Shown: positions 35,240 through 44,018, counted from the first letter of the stretch. The stretch: DNA of 46,642 nt from an uncultured Bacteroidales bacterium (GCA_947644715.1 CANSAP010000019.1:1-46642), one strand, 5' to 3'. A program made the numbers and translations. Notes: generated by a model from the letters alone, not told the origin.

Positions 35240-35608
35240 TTATTCAGTTAGTACAAAAGGTGGTTGCTCCTGGTAGTCGAGGTCGAGGCTGTTTTGGCGC
35301 AGCAACCGCCGCATCTCATTCTCTCGAATGAGACTCATGTAGGCGGCTTTCTGAGCGATTTGTTCGCTTTTCAGTGTGGCCAATTCGTTTTCCAAACGCT
35401 TGATTTGCTGGCGCTTGGATTGGTTGGTGTATCGCTGTCCGATAAGGGCGAGCACCACCACGACGGCTATTAGAATCAGCCATGCGTGGCGGCGGAAGAA
35501 CTCCACTGAGAGGAGTCTTCCTTCGCGGATGCCGCGCAGCGAGGCGGCACTTTCTGATTTTTTGGTTTTCTTCCCTTTGCGGGGAGTCTTTTTATTGTTG
35601 GTAGCCAA
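35240..35608 (-). CDS. ftsL: FtsL-like bitopic division protein
   Basis: The 122-aa protein has a very basic cytoplasmic start (KKTPRKGKKTKK), one membrane helix at about 42-58 (WLILIAVVVVLALIGQR), then a coiled coil (SKRQQIKRLENELATLKSEQIAQKAAYM). This is the FtsL layout, and the position between rsmH and ftsI is where ftsL stands in dcw clusters. Sequence identity to classical FtsL is expected to be low, so the call rests on topology and position. Confidence 0.8.
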   Translation of the reverse strand: MATNNKKTPRKGKKTKKSESAASLRGIREGRLLSVEFFRRHAWLILIAVVVVLALIGQRYTNQSKRQQIKRLENELATLKSEQIAQKAAYMSLIRENEMRRLLRQNSLDLDYQEQPPFVLTE

Positions 35609-35673
35609 GGCTTTGGAGTCAGTTAACGGGTGAGAGTGGGGGAGAGAGCGGGGCGGGAGAGAGGTGGTGCAAA

Positions 35674-36597
35674 TCAGGGATTTGCATCAGGGAGCTTTTC
35701 TGCCACACGCAGTTTAGCACTGCGTGAGCGGGGATTGCGCTCCACCTCCTCGGGAGAGGGGGTGATTGGTTGGCGTGTGATGATGCGCCAGGGGGTTGAG
35801 ACATGGCCGAAGAAGTCTTTTTCGAGGGTGCCGTCGATGTTGCCGGCGCGCATGAAGTTCTTGACCATGCGGTCTTCGAGGGAGTGGTAGGTGAGCACCA
35901 CGAGTCGTCCGCCGGGGCGGAGCACGCGGGCTGTGGCTTGCAGGAATTCTTCGAGAGCCTGCATCTCTGCGTTCACCTCAATGCGCAGAGCCTGAAAGAC
36001 TTGCGCCAGCTCTGCTTTTTCGCGACGGGGGTTGATGACCCCTTTGAGCACTTCCAGCAGTCGCCCGGTGGTGGTTATGGGTGCCGAGGCGCGTGCGCGC
36101 AGTATGGCGCCGACGATGGGACCCGGCTTGCGCAGGTCGCCCCAAAGGCGGAGCACTCGCGCCAGGTCATGGTCGGAGTATGTGTTGATTACCTGCTCGG
36201 CCGTGACGGGTGCGCGCTGGTTCATGCGCATGTCCAGGGGGGCATCGGCGCGGAAGGAAAATCCGCGTGAGGCTTCGTCGAAGTGATGGAAGGAGACCCC
36301 GAGGTCGGCTATGATTCCGTCGACACTCTCCACTCCGTAGTAGCGGAGGAAGTTTGTCAGGAAGCGGAAGTTGGAGCGCACGAAGGTGAAGCGCTCATCG
36401 GGCAGGGCGTTGGAGAGGGCGTCGAGGTCTTGGTCGAATCCGTAGAGATGTCCTTGAGCATCAAGCTCTTGCATGATGGCACGGGAGTGCCCGCCACCTC
36501 CGAAAGTGGCATCAACGTAGGTGCCTCCTTTGCGGATGTCGAGCGCCTCGATGCACTCAGAAAGTAGGGCGGGAATATGATATACGGGTTCGGCCAT
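35674..36597 (-). CDS. rsmH: 16S rRNA (cytosine-1402-N4)-methyltransferase
   Basis: The protein (307 aa from MAEPVYHIPALLSECI) has the SAM motif VDATFGGGGHSRAI (28-41) and the RsmH marks DLGVSFHHFDEASRGFSFRADAPLDMRMN, AIRIEVN-like LRIEVNAEMQAL, GGRLVVLTYHSLEDRMVKNFM and RNPRSRSAKLRVAEK. It is normally the first or second dcw gene. mraZ, its usual upstream neighbour, is missing and a glycosyltransferase gene precedes it instead. The frame also opens four codons earlier at 36609, but the MAEP start fits the family. Confidence 0.96.
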   Translation of the reverse strand: MAEPVYHIPALLSECIEALDIRKGGTYVDATFGGGGHSRAIMQELDAQGHLYGFDQDLDALSNALPDERFTFVRSNFRFLTNFLRYYGVESVDGIIADLGVSFHHFDEASRGFSFRADAPLDMRMNQRAPVTAEQVINTYSDHDLARVLRLWGDLRKPGPIVGAILRARASAPITTTGRLLEVLKGVINPRREKAELAQVFQALRIEVNAEMQALEEFLQATARVLRPGGRLVVLTYHSLEDRMVKNFMRAGNIDGTLEKDFFGHVSTPWRIITRQPITPSPEEVERNPRSRSAKLRVAEKLPDANP

Positions 36598-36631
36598 GAC
36601 TGCTTGCAAATTTGAGAATGTAAAGTTAGCT

Positions 36632-36668
36632 AAAATCGCGTAGAGTGAGGGTAGGGGGATGCGATTTT
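36632..36668. promoter_or_regulatory. Inverted repeat between the glycosyltransferase and rsmH
   Basis: AAAATCGC (36632-36639) pairs with GCGATTTT (36661-36668) across a 21-nt loop. On the plus strand seven T follow. It is the only clear structure in the 94-bp gap. It could be a weak terminator or an operator near the start of the dcw block. A near-match -7 box (TAACTTTA, minus strand) lies at about 36622-36629. Confidence 0.35.
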
Positions 36669-36691
36669 TTTACAATATTTAACAGTGAGGG

Positions 36692-37843
36692 TTATTTGTG
36701 TGCCTCACGGAAATCGCGCAACGCATGTTCGTAGACGGCATGTGTGGCCGAGGCCACATCGGCGTTGCTGAAGCGAGAGGCGTGAGTGAGTCCGCGCGCG
36801 GTCATTTCTTTTTGCAGGTCGGGGGAGTCGAGGATGCTGCGCAGGGCTTCGCCGAGGGCGCGCGAATCGTCGGGGCTGACATAGAGGGCGGCATCGCCTC
36901 CGGCTTCTTCGAGGCATGAGCCTGTGGCTGCCACGCAGGGTGTGGCGCAGGTCAGCGCTTCGATAACGGGTAGCCCAAACCCCTCATAACGAGATGGATA
37001 GACGGCTGCTGAGGCAAGATGATAGAGCAGTGGAAGGTCCGGGAAAGGGACGTTGCTGAGTATCTTGATGCGTGGACTGAGCCGGAGCTTCCGGGCTTCG
37101 GCGAGCACTTCTTTCAAGTAGGGTGTCTCGCGCCCCACGAGCACCAGTTCGACCTCCTCAGGGAGTGCCGCCAGACTCCTCACTGTGAGCAGCGCGTTCT
37201 TGCGCCGCTCGATGCTCCCTACCTGGAGGATGAAGCGCTCGGGCAGCCGGTATTTTGTGCGTGCTCCGGCGAGGGCGTCGCCTCTGACCGGTTGCTTGAA
37301 AATTTCGTCGCATCCCTGATAAATGACATCTATCTTTCCCTCCTCCACATCGTAGTAGCGCAGTATGTCGCGCTTGGTGCACTCGCTGATGGCTATGATG
37401 CGGGTGGCTATACGGCATGATGCGCCATACTTTATGTTGTAGAGCACGCGGTCGATGGATGAGTAGCATTCCGGCATGGTGCGGTAGATGACGTCGTGCA
37501 TGGTGAGCACCGATGGAATCTGCGCGCGACCGATGTTCAGGGGGAGTTCGTTGGAGAGTCCGTGGAAGAGATCAATCTTTTCGGCCGGAAGCAGGCGGGT
37601 GATTCCGCGGGTGCGCCACCAGGCTCGTCCGAGTGGTGCTTCTCCGGACCGGGGGTAACGGAAACTGACGTTGGGCATCATGAGCAGTTGGCGCAGGCGA
37701 GGGTTGTCGCGTCGGCGCGGTGCGAAGATGGTCAGGTGGTCCTGCGGATATTCGCCGGCAACAGATTCGAGGATGAGTCGGGAGTAGTTGCCGAGTCCTG
37801 TGAGATTTTGCACGGCGCGTTTGCCGTCGAAGCCGATGTTCAT
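36692..37843 (-). CDS. Glycosyltransferase family 4 (GT-B) enzyme
   Basis: The 383-aa protein starts MNIGFDGKRAVQNLTGLGNYSR, typical of GT4 enzymes. Further marks are LTMHDVIY, IAISECTKRDILRYY, QVGSIERRKN (nucleotide-sugar phosphate contacts, Arg213 and Lys216 area), LVGRETPYLKE and the E-x7-E motif EGFGLPVIE (287-295) followed by ALTCATPCVAA. It has no signal peptide and probably acts in the cytoplasm on a lipid- or sugar-linked acceptor. Donor and acceptor are not predictable. It stands upstream of rsmH where mraZ is usually found, and it has its own promoter at 37869-37876. Confidence 0.9.
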   Translation of the reverse strand: MNIGFDGKRAVQNLTGLGNYSRLILESVAGEYPQDHLTIFAPRRRDNPRLRQLLMMPNVSFRYPRSGEAPLGRAWWRTRGITRLLPAEKIDLFHGLSNELPLNIGRAQIPSVLTMHDVIYRTMPECYSSIDRVLYNIKYGASCRIATRIIAISECTKRDILRYYDVEEGKIDVIYQGCDEIFKQPVRGDALAGARTKYRLPERFILQVGSIERRKNALLTVRSLAALPEEVELVLVGRETPYLKEVLAEARKLRLSPRIKILSNVPFPDLPLLYHLASAAVYPSRYEGFGLPVIEALTCATPCVAATGSCLEEAGGDAALYVSPDDSRALGEALRSILDSPDLQKEMTARGLTHASRFSNADVASATHAVYEHALRDFREAHK

Positions 37844-37868
37844 GTGTGTTGTCAGTTTTTCGTTTCTA

Positions 37869-37899
37869 CAAAGTTAGCACATCTTTGTTGACTCTCCAA
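37869..37899 (-). promoter_or_regulatory. Promoter for the glycosyltransferase and perhaps the whole dcw train
   Basis: On the minus strand TAACTTTG (37876-37869) matches TAnnTTTG exactly, and TTG (37899-37897) lies 20 nt upstream as the -33 element. The predicted start is about 20 nt before the ATG at 37843. Confidence 0.7.
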
Positions 37900-38099
37900 T
37901 TTTCCCGGGTGGAAATTAACTCGATTTGGGTTGAATTTTAGTGTGCAGCTGTAAGGCGAGGGCTGAATATTCAATTCTCAGAGGGTTAAATAAGGCCTGT
38001 CAGGGGTGTAATTGGTTGATTATGTGGCTGAAATAAGCGAATGTTCTTGTGCATGTTTTCTGATAAAATAGAGTCGAGACTAAAAACCACGGGTATATT

Positions 38100-38131
38100 T
38101 TTGTGATTTTGGGAAAGAATTAGTATATTTG
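38100..38131 (+). promoter_or_regulatory. Promoter for ybeY-mnmG
   Basis: TTTG (38100-38103), then 20 nt, then TATATTTG (38124-38131): a full match to the Bacteroidales TTTG-N19-21-TAnnTTTG promoter. The ybeY ATG at 38155 lies about 18-20 nt past the predicted start, in an A-rich stretch without a Shine-Dalgarno sequence. The rest of the 311-bp divergent gap (37844-38154) shows no other structure. Confidence 0.8.
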
Positions 38132-38154
38132 CGGGTTAAAATAGAAAAATAGTT

Positions 38155-38583
38155 ATGATTGGATTTCAAACATACGATGTTGAGATGCCGGAGCTGGATG
38201 TGGCTCTGGTGCGCGAATGGATTGGTGATGTGTGCGTGAAGCATGATTGCAAGCTGGGTAACATTAACTATCAGTTCTGCTCTGATGCACATATTCTTGA
38301 AGTGAACCGCCGATTCCTCAATCATGACTATTACACTGATGTTATCACGTTTGACTATTCGCGCGGCAACCGGGTGAGCGGCGATATTGTTATTTCGCTC
38401 GAGACGGTGGCTTCCAATGCCGAGGAGGTAGGGGAGAGCTATGAGCGCGAACTCCATCGTGTGCTCATTCATGGTGTGCTCCACCTCTGTGGCATTGATG
38501 ACAAGGGCCCGGGTGAGCGCGAAATCATGGAACAGCATGAGAATATTGCTCTCCAGCAGCTTGAGGAACTGAGAAATCCCTGA
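38155..38583 (+). CDS. ybeY: Endoribonuclease YbeY, 16S rRNA maturation and quality control
   Basis: The 142-aa protein has the family core YTDVITFDYSRGNRVSGDIVISLETV and the metal motif HRVLIHGVLHLCGIDDKGPGEREIM. The ligands His106 and His110 are present. The third position of the usual H-x3-H-x5-H is Asp116 instead of His, which I believe is common in Bacteroidetes members and not a sign of decay. It is 6 nt before mnmG and probably forms an operon with it. Confidence 0.94.
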   Translation: MIGFQTYDVEMPELDVALVREWIGDVCVKHDCKLGNINYQFCSDAHILEVNRRFLNHDYYTDVITFDYSRGNRVSGDIVISLETVASNAEEVGESYERELHRVLIHGVLHLCGIDDKGPGEREIMEQHENIALQQLEELRNP

Positions 38584-38589
38584 TACTCA

Positions 38590-40515
38590 ATGAAATACGA
38601 GTTTGACGTTATAGTCATAGGTGGTGGCCACGCCGGTTGCGAGGCTGCCCATGCCTCGGCGCGCCTCGGCGCGTCGACTCTTCTGTTGACTTCTGACATG
38701 AACCGCATCGCGCAGATGTCATGTAATCCGGCAGTTGGCGGTATAGCCAAAGGTCAGATTGTCAGAGAGATAGATGCGTTGGGCGGCATGATGGGTATTG
38801 TCACTGACCGCACTGCTATCCAGTTTCGCATGTTGAATCGGTCGAAGGGCCCGGCTGTTTGGAGCCCTCGTTCTCAGAACGACCGTACCCGTTTCAGCGA
38901 TGAATGGAGGCGTGTGCTCGACTCCACACCCGGTCTGAGTATCTTCCAAGACACTGTTACGGAACTGATTTTCGACGATGAATCCGGAGCTGTCAGCGGT
39001 GTGCATACCACCCTCGGATGCACTTTCAAGGCAAAGAAGGTGATTCTGACGGCCGGCACTTTCCTGAATGGAGAGATGCACTTCGGGCCGACGCGTGTGC
39101 CCGGTGGCCGAATATCCGAAACCGCTTCTTACGGACTGAGTGAGCAGTTGAAGCAGCGGGGTCTGGAGGTGCAGCGAATGAAGACAGGCACTCCGGTGCG
39201 AATTGATGGCCGCTCGGTGGATTTCTCACTGACTCAGCCGCAACCCGGGGAGGATGCCGTGGACGCTGAGGGTAAAGTCGTGGAGCGCGATTTTCATAAG
39301 TTCTCGTTCCTGCCTGAGGTGAGAAGGGTGCTCGCGCCACGCGATTGCCATATACTCCACACCAATCCTGAAACGCACTCAATTCTGCACGCAAACCTCG
39401 ATAAATCACCGCTTTATAACGGTCAGATTCAAAGCATCGGTCCTCGATATTGCCCTTCGATTGAAACCAAGATTGTGACCTTTGCCGACAAGGAGAGTCA
39501 TCAACTCTTCCTCGAACCGGAGGGTGAATCCACGGAGGAATACTATCTCAATGGTTTCTCTTCATCATTGCCGATGGATGTGCAAATCGATGCTTTGCAG
39601 ACGGTTCCGGCGCTGCGCAATGTGCAGATTTATCGACCGGGCTACGCTATTGAATATGACTTTTTTGACCCCACGCAGCTCCGCCACTCCTTAGAGTCGA
39701 AGCTCGTTCCGGGGCTCTATCTGGCAGGGCAGGTGAATGGCACCACCGGCTATGAGGAGGCCGCCGGCCAGGGATTGATGGCCGGCATTAATGCCGCTCG
39801 TGCCGTCAAGGGTGAAGAGCCGTTGTTGCTTGCCCGTGACGAAGCCTATATAGGTGTTCTTATCGATGATTTGGTCATAAAGGGTGTCGATGAGCCCTAT
39901 CGCATGTTTACCTCACGCGCCGAATATCGCATCCTGCTCCGTCAGGATGACGCCGACATGCGGCTCACTCCCAAGGGCTATGAAATCGGCCTTGCCACCC
40001 GCGAGCGCTATGATGCCATGGTGGAGAAGCGCACCCTGCGCGATGAGCTGATTGCGCTCTGCCGCGAAGTGAAGGTGACGGCTTCGATGGCTAACGATAT
40101 GCTTGCCCGCAAGGGTAGTGCACAGCTCTCCGGCGGAGTGCGTGCCATTGATTTAATCGTGCGTCCCGGCATCAGTTTTGCTGATGTGAGTGAAGTGGTG
40201 CCTGATGTGAAGAACTACGCTTCCCGGCTGAAGGAGACGCATCCGCTCACAGCGCTTGAGATAATCGAGGCCGCAGAGATTCTGATTAAGTATGAAGGAT
40301 ATATAGAGCGAGAACGCCAATTGGCTGACAAACTTCATCGTTTGGAGCATGTGAAGCTCCCCTCCGATTTTAATTATGAAGGGGTGAATGCCATCAGCAT
40401 GGAGGCTCGCCAGAAGCTGAGCCGGATGCGTCCGGAGACGGTAGGACAGGCCTCTCGAATCCCCGGCGTTTCCCCGGCCGATATCAACGTCCTCCTGCTC
40501 CTGATGCACCGTTAA
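38590..40515 (+). CDS. mnmG: tRNA uridine-5-carboxymethylaminomethyl modification enzyme MnmG (GidA)
   Basis: The 641-aa FAD enzyme works with MnmE to modify U34 in several tRNAs. It has the dinucleotide-binding VIGGGHAGCEAAHASARLGA (9-28), MSCNPAVGGIAKGQIVREIDALGG, GTFLNGEMHFG, GPRYCPSIE, YLAGQVNGTTGYEEAAGQGLMAGINAA and a C-terminal helical domain ending ISMEARQKLSRMRPETVGQASRIPGVSPADINVLLL. Full length. Confidence 0.97.
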   Translation: MKYEFDVIVIGGGHAGCEAAHASARLGASTLLLTSDMNRIAQMSCNPAVGGIAKGQIVREIDALGGMMGIVTDRTAIQFRMLNRSKGPAVWSPRSQNDRTRFSDEWRRVLDSTPGLSIFQDTVTELIFDDESGAVSGVHTTLGCTFKAKKVILTAGTFLNGEMHFGPTRVPGGRISETASYGLSEQLKQRGLEVQRMKTGTPVRIDGRSVDFSLTQPQPGEDAVDAEGKVVERDFHKFSFLPEVRRVLAPRDCHILHTNPETHSILHANLDKSPLYNGQIQSIGPRYCPSIETKIVTFADKESHQLFLEPEGESTEEYYLNGFSSSLPMDVQIDALQTVPALRNVQIYRPGYAIEYDFFDPTQLRHSLESKLVPGLYLAGQVNGTTGYEEAAGQGLMAGINAARAVKGEEPLLLARDEAYIGVLIDDLVIKGVDEPYRMFTSRAEYRILLRQDDADMRLTPKGYEIGLATRERYDAMVEKRTLRDELIALCREVKVTASMANDMLARKGSAQLSGGVRAIDLIVRPGISFADVSEVVPDVKNYASRLKETHPLTALEIIEAAEILIKYEGYIERERQLADKLHRLEHVKLPSDFNYEGVNAISMEARQKLSRMRPETVGQASRIPGVSPADINVLLLLMHR

Positions 40516-40571
40516 ACTCTAAACAAACGCAAAAGCAAGACCCCGCATTAATAAAGAGCTTTCGGCTTGTT

Positions 40572-40587
40572 TGTTCCACGTGGAACA
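40572..40587. other. parS-like centromere site
   Basis: TGTTCCACGTGGAACA is a perfect 16-bp palindrome and matches the bacterial parS consensus TGTTNCACGTGNAACA bound by chromosomal ParB. It lies in the 131-bp gap between mnmG and apt. No parA or parB is in the window. Confidence 0.8.
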
Positions 40588-40646
40588 GCGCTATTCTCCC
40601 TCTCGCAAGAAGATATTAATTACACAACATATAAAACTATTACCTG

Positions 40647-41171
40647 ATGAAAATCGAAGACCTGAAGACTACCATCCGCGACGTAGTGGATTTCCCCTCA
40701 AAGGGTATCGTATTCAAGGATCTCACCACCCTGATTAAGGATGGCGAAGCTCTCCACACCATGAGCGAAGCCCTGAAAGAACTTTATGCAGACAAGGGTG
40801 TTACTAAGGTAGTGGGTATTGAAAGCCGCGGTTTCATCGGCGGTTCTATTCTTGCCTACGAGCTTGGTTGCGGTTTTGTGCCTGCCAGAAAGCCCGGCAA
40901 ACTTCCCGCCGTGACTATTAAAAAGAGCTATGCAAAGGAGTATGGCGTCGATACAATCGAACTTCACTCCGATGCAATCAACGAAAATGATGTAGTCGTT
41001 CTTCATGACGACCTGCTCGCTACCGGTGGAACCATGGCTGCTGCCTGCGAACTGGTGAAAAGCATGAACCCCAAGAAAATCTATATCAACTTCGTCGTTG
41101 AGCTGGAAGCATTGCATGGCCGCGACAATCTCCCCAAAGATTGCGAGGTTTCATCGCTGTTGAAATTCTGA
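40647..41171 (+). CDS. apt: Adenine phosphoribosyltransferase
   Basis: The 174-aa enzyme salvages adenine to AMP with PRPP. Visible are DFPSKGIVFKDLTTLIKDG, VVGIESRGFIGGSILAYELGCGFVPARKPGKLP, the flexible-loop YAKEYGVDTIELHSDAI and the PRPP motif VVVLHDDLLATGGTM (116-130). Length is typical. The gene is AT-richer in its 5-prime leader than the neighbours, and no purine riboswitch is seen. Confidence 0.97.
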   Translation: MKIEDLKTTIRDVVDFPSKGIVFKDLTTLIKDGEALHTMSEALKELYADKGVTKVVGIESRGFIGGSILAYELGCGFVPARKPGKLPAVTIKKSYAKEYGVDTIELHSDAINENDVVVLHDDLLATGGTMAAACELVKSMNPKKIYINFVVELEALHGRDNLPKDCEVSSLLKF

Positions 41172-41208
41172 ACTATTATCGGCAAAGGCCGAATTAATCG
41201 AAATAATT

Positions 41209-41243
41209 AGGAGTGGCATCCGCTTATGCGGGCGCGCTCCTAT
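41209..41243 (+). terminator. Hairpin after apt
   Basis: TAGGAG pairs with CTCCTA and an inner CCGC-ttat-GCGG stem caps it (41209-41243), 38 nt past the apt stop codon. The T run is weak (attgtcgcatttc). Confidence 0.45.
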
Positions 41244-41410
41244 TGTCGCATTTCAGAGATTCCCATCTCTTTCCGCCAGCCCATTCTTGCGCAGCTATGA
41301 TTGACGATAAAAACATAAATAACTTCGATGAAAACGGCGTTTCCAATGCCCGAAGGGCAGGGGAGAGCCTGTTGCGTGAAGTGAGTCGTGAAATCAACAA
41401 GGAGAGCGAA

Positions 41411-43273
41411 ATGCCTCTCGAGGTGCAAGGAAAGCGTACCCGCGCCGAAATCTTCGAGAACCGCCCGGGAAAGTATCTCAGGGAGAAAATACTTTCGTTG
41501 CCCGATGAGCCCGGTGTGTATATGTATCTCGACCGGGAGGGGAAAGTGATATATGTGGGCAAGGCCAAGCGCCTCAAACGTCGTGTCAGCTCCTACTTCA
41601 ATCGCCACCATGACTCTACGAAGACTAACCTGCTCGTCAGAAATATAGTTGACCTGCGCTTCGTGGTGGTTCCCACTGAAGAGGATGCCCTCCATCTTGA
41701 GGATGCCACAATCAAGGAGTATCAACCCCGCTATAATATCCTGCTAAAAGATGACAAGAGTTATCCCTGGATAGTTGTAACCTCCGAGCCTTACCCGCGG
41801 GTCTTCATGACCCGCGATAAAGGGGATGTGAAGGGGCGCTTCTACGGCCCGTATGCCAACATCTCAAGCGCCAAGGCTGTGCTCGAACTCATCCGTCAGG
41901 TTTTTCCGCTCCGTTCCTGCCGCCATTTCATCGACGGCAATTTCATTGCGCGCGGGAAGGCACGTCTCTGCCTGGACTACCACATAAAGAAGTGTGACGG
42001 AGCCTGCCGCGGCCTGATATCCGTCGAAGATTACGGCGCCTACATAACCCAGGTACGCAAGATTCTCAACGGCGACACAGGCACCCTCCTGCGCTATCTG
42101 GAAGGGGAGATGACACGCCTGAGCGAGCAGTGGAAGTTCGAGCAGGCAGCCGAAATGAAGCGGCGCTACGACCTCGTCTCCCGCTACCAGGCCAAGTGCA
42201 CAATCGTTCCCCCCGATGAAACCGAATACGATGTCTTCGCCTTCGACGAGAACGGAGCCTCGGCCTATGTGGCATTCATGCACATCCGTCACGGCGCCGT
42301 AGTGCAGAGCCTCACTCTGGAATACCGCCGACGCATGGAGGAGACAAAAGAGGAAATCCTCTCCATGGCAATAGGGGAGATTGAGCGTCGCTTCGAGAGC
42401 AGATTCCGGGAAGTGATAGTCCCCTTTGAGCCTGACATGCCATTTGAGGGGGTGACGTTTACAATCCCTGTGCGCGGCGACAAGAAGAAACTCCTCAGCG
42501 TCGGGCAGAAGAACGTGACCCGCTATCGGCTTGACAAAGAAAAAGAGGCCGACAAGCGTGACCCGGAGCAGGCCGTCAGCCGCCTGATGCAACGCATGAA
42601 AAGCGACTTCCGCCTGAGCGAGGAGCCCCGCCACATAGAATGTTTCGATAACTCAAATATCCAGGGCACGAATCCCGTGGCCTCCTGCGTAGTCTTCCGC
42701 AACGGCAAACCCGCGCGCCGCGACTATCGCCATTTCAACATCAAAACCGTAGTTGGTGCCGACGACTTCGCCTCAATGAAAGAAGTGCTTCATCGCCGCT
42801 ACACACGCATGATGGCCGAAGGGGAAGAGCTGCCGCAGCTCGTGGTTGTCGATGGTGGCAAGGGGCAGCTCAGCGCCGCCGTCGAAGCATTCGAAGAGAT
42901 GGGCATCCGAGGTAAAGTCGCGCTCGTAGGCATCGCAAAACGCCTGGAAGAAATCTACTTCCCCGGCGACCAAATACCTCTCTACATCGACAAGAAAAGC
43001 GAGAGCCTGCGGGTAGTGCAGGCTCTTCGTGACGAGGCTCACCGCTTCGGCATAACCCACCACCGCAACCGCCGCAGCAAGGGGCAGATTGCATCGGCGC
43101 TTGATGGAATAAAGGGTGTCGGTCCCGCCACAGCCAAAGCTCTACTGAAGCAATTCAAGAGCGTGAAGCGAATCAGCGAAACACCCATAGATGACCTTGC
43201 TGCGGTAGTAGGTCCCGCAAAAGCGCGCCTCGTCGGTGAAGCCCTCAGGCGGCAAAAAACTGAAGAGCAATGA
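41411..43273 (+). CDS. uvrC: Excinuclease ABC subunit C
   Basis: The protein makes both incisions in nucleotide excision repair. It has the N-terminal GIY-YIG domain (LPDEPGVYMYLDREGKVIYVGKAKRLKRRVSSYF), a UVR motif (LSEQWKFEQAAEMKRRYDL), the RNase H-like endonuclease (IECFDNSNIQGTNPVASCVVF, VVVDGGKGQLSAA) and C-terminal helix-hairpin-helix repeats (LDGIKGVGPATAKALLKQF). I start it at 41411 (about 620 aa, the usual length) because GGAG lies 8 nt before that ATG. The frame is open back to 41213 with further ATGs at 41297 and 41213, but that stretch overlaps the hairpin after apt and looks non-coding at first. Confidence 0.93.
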   Translation: MPLEVQGKRTRAEIFENRPGKYLREKILSLPDEPGVYMYLDREGKVIYVGKAKRLKRRVSSYFNRHHDSTKTNLLVRNIVDLRFVVVPTEEDALHLEDATIKEYQPRYNILLKDDKSYPWIVVTSEPYPRVFMTRDKGDVKGRFYGPYANISSAKAVLELIRQVFPLRSCRHFIDGNFIARGKARLCLDYHIKKCDGACRGLISVEDYGAYITQVRKILNGDTGTLLRYLEGEMTRLSEQWKFEQAAEMKRRYDLVSRYQAKCTIVPPDETEYDVFAFDENGASAYVAFMHIRHGAVVQSLTLEYRRRMEETKEEILSMAIGEIERRFESRFREVIVPFEPDMPFEGVTFTIPVRGDKKKLLSVGQKNVTRYRLDKEKEADKRDPEQAVSRLMQRMKSDFRLSEEPRHIECFDNSNIQGTNPVASCVVFRNGKPARRDYRHFNIKTVVGADDFASMKEVLHRRYTRMMAEGEELPQLVVVDGGKGQLSAAVEAFEEMGIRGKVALVGIAKRLEEIYFPGDQIPLYIDKKSESLRVVQALRDEAHRFGITHHRNRRSKGQIASALDGIKGVGPATAKALLKQFKSVKRISETPIDDLAAVVGPAKARLVGEALRRQKTEEQ

Positions 43274-43989
43274 GCGAGATACTGCAAGGAATAGTATTGA
43301 ACTGCATCCGACACTCTGACCGTGCGTCAGTACTCACTGTCTATACGCCCACACATGCGTGTCTCCCCCTGATAGTACCGGCCGGCAGCACCGCCCGCTC
43401 GCGCACAAAAAGCGCCTCAAGGTTGCCGTTGGCATTAGTGGAATTCAATTGTCGGATAAAAAACGGACAGGAGCTGCAACGCCCCTCGGCCATGACACTT
43501 CGCCGCCCTTACGCCAACCTTTACTTCCACCCTGTGAAGAACCTTGTGGGAATCTTCCTGGCCGACCTGCTGACCAAGCTGCTGCGCGACACACCTCCCG
43601 ACCCGGCTCTGTTCCGCTACATAGAAGGATCACTTCTGTTGCTGGATGCCATGCCCGGCTCTGTGGCAAACTTCCACATCACATTCCTTTCCGGACTCAC
43701 GGCCATGCTCGGCATAGCCCCCGACGTCAGCCGCCCTACCGGCATCTTCGACATGCGCGCCGGCTGCTACGTCACACTCCACCCCGGCCACTCCGATGTG
43801 CTCCTTGGCGAACATGCTCGCATCCCGCTCATTCTCTCACGCCTCACCTTTGCCGGAATGCACCGCCTGCACCTCACCCGCACCCAGCGCGCCGAACTGC
43901 TCGACGGACTGCTCCGTTACTACGCCATGCATCTTCCTCCCATAGGCAAACTCAACTCAATGGATATCCTCAGTCAGCTCTTTGATTGA
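43270..43989 (+). CDS. recO: DNA repair protein RecO
   Basis: The 239-aa protein has the RecO start (LQGIVLNCIRHSDRASVLTVYTPTHACLPLIVPA) forming an OB fold, followed by a helical domain (FHPVKNLVGIFLADLLTKLLRDTPPDPALFRYIEGSLLLLD, ANFHITFLSGLTAMLGIAPDV). It helps RecR and RecF load RecA. The zinc cysteines of some members are not seen. The start overlaps the uvrC stop codon (ATGA), so the two are coupled. Confidence 0.9.
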   Translation: MSEILQGIVLNCIRHSDRASVLTVYTPTHACLPLIVPAGSTARSRTKSASRLPLALVEFNCRIKNGQELQRPSAMTLRRPYANLYFHPVKNLVGIFLADLLTKLLRDTPPDPALFRYIEGSLLLLDAMPGSVANFHITFLSGLTAMLGIAPDVSRPTGIFDMRAGCYVTLHPGHSDVLLGEHARIPLILSRLTFAGMHRLHLTRTQRAELLDGLLRYYAMHLPPIGKLNSMDILSQLFD

Positions 43990-44018
43990 TTTAATACCTT
44001 GATTATCAGCGTATTAAA
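43990..44018 (+). terminator. AT-rich inverted repeat after recO
   Basis: TTTAATAC (43990-43997) pairs with GTATTAAA (44011-44018), directly past the recO stop codon. It overlaps the proposed rnr promoter, so it may be an operator as easily as a weak terminator. Confidence 0.3.

Noticed and set aside
37844..38154. Candidate oriC at the point where gene orientation diverges
   Set aside because: No DnaA boxes (TTATNCACA) or DNA-unwinding element are visible; it looks like an ordinary divergent promoter region.
38470..38505. Loss of the third metal-binding His in YbeY as a sign of decay
   Set aside because: The rest of the protein is intact and this replacement appears usual in Bacteroidetes members.
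41213..41410. N-terminal extension of UvrC by up to 66 residues
   Set aside because: It overlaps the hairpin after apt, shows no family similarity, and a GGAG precedes the ATG at 41411.
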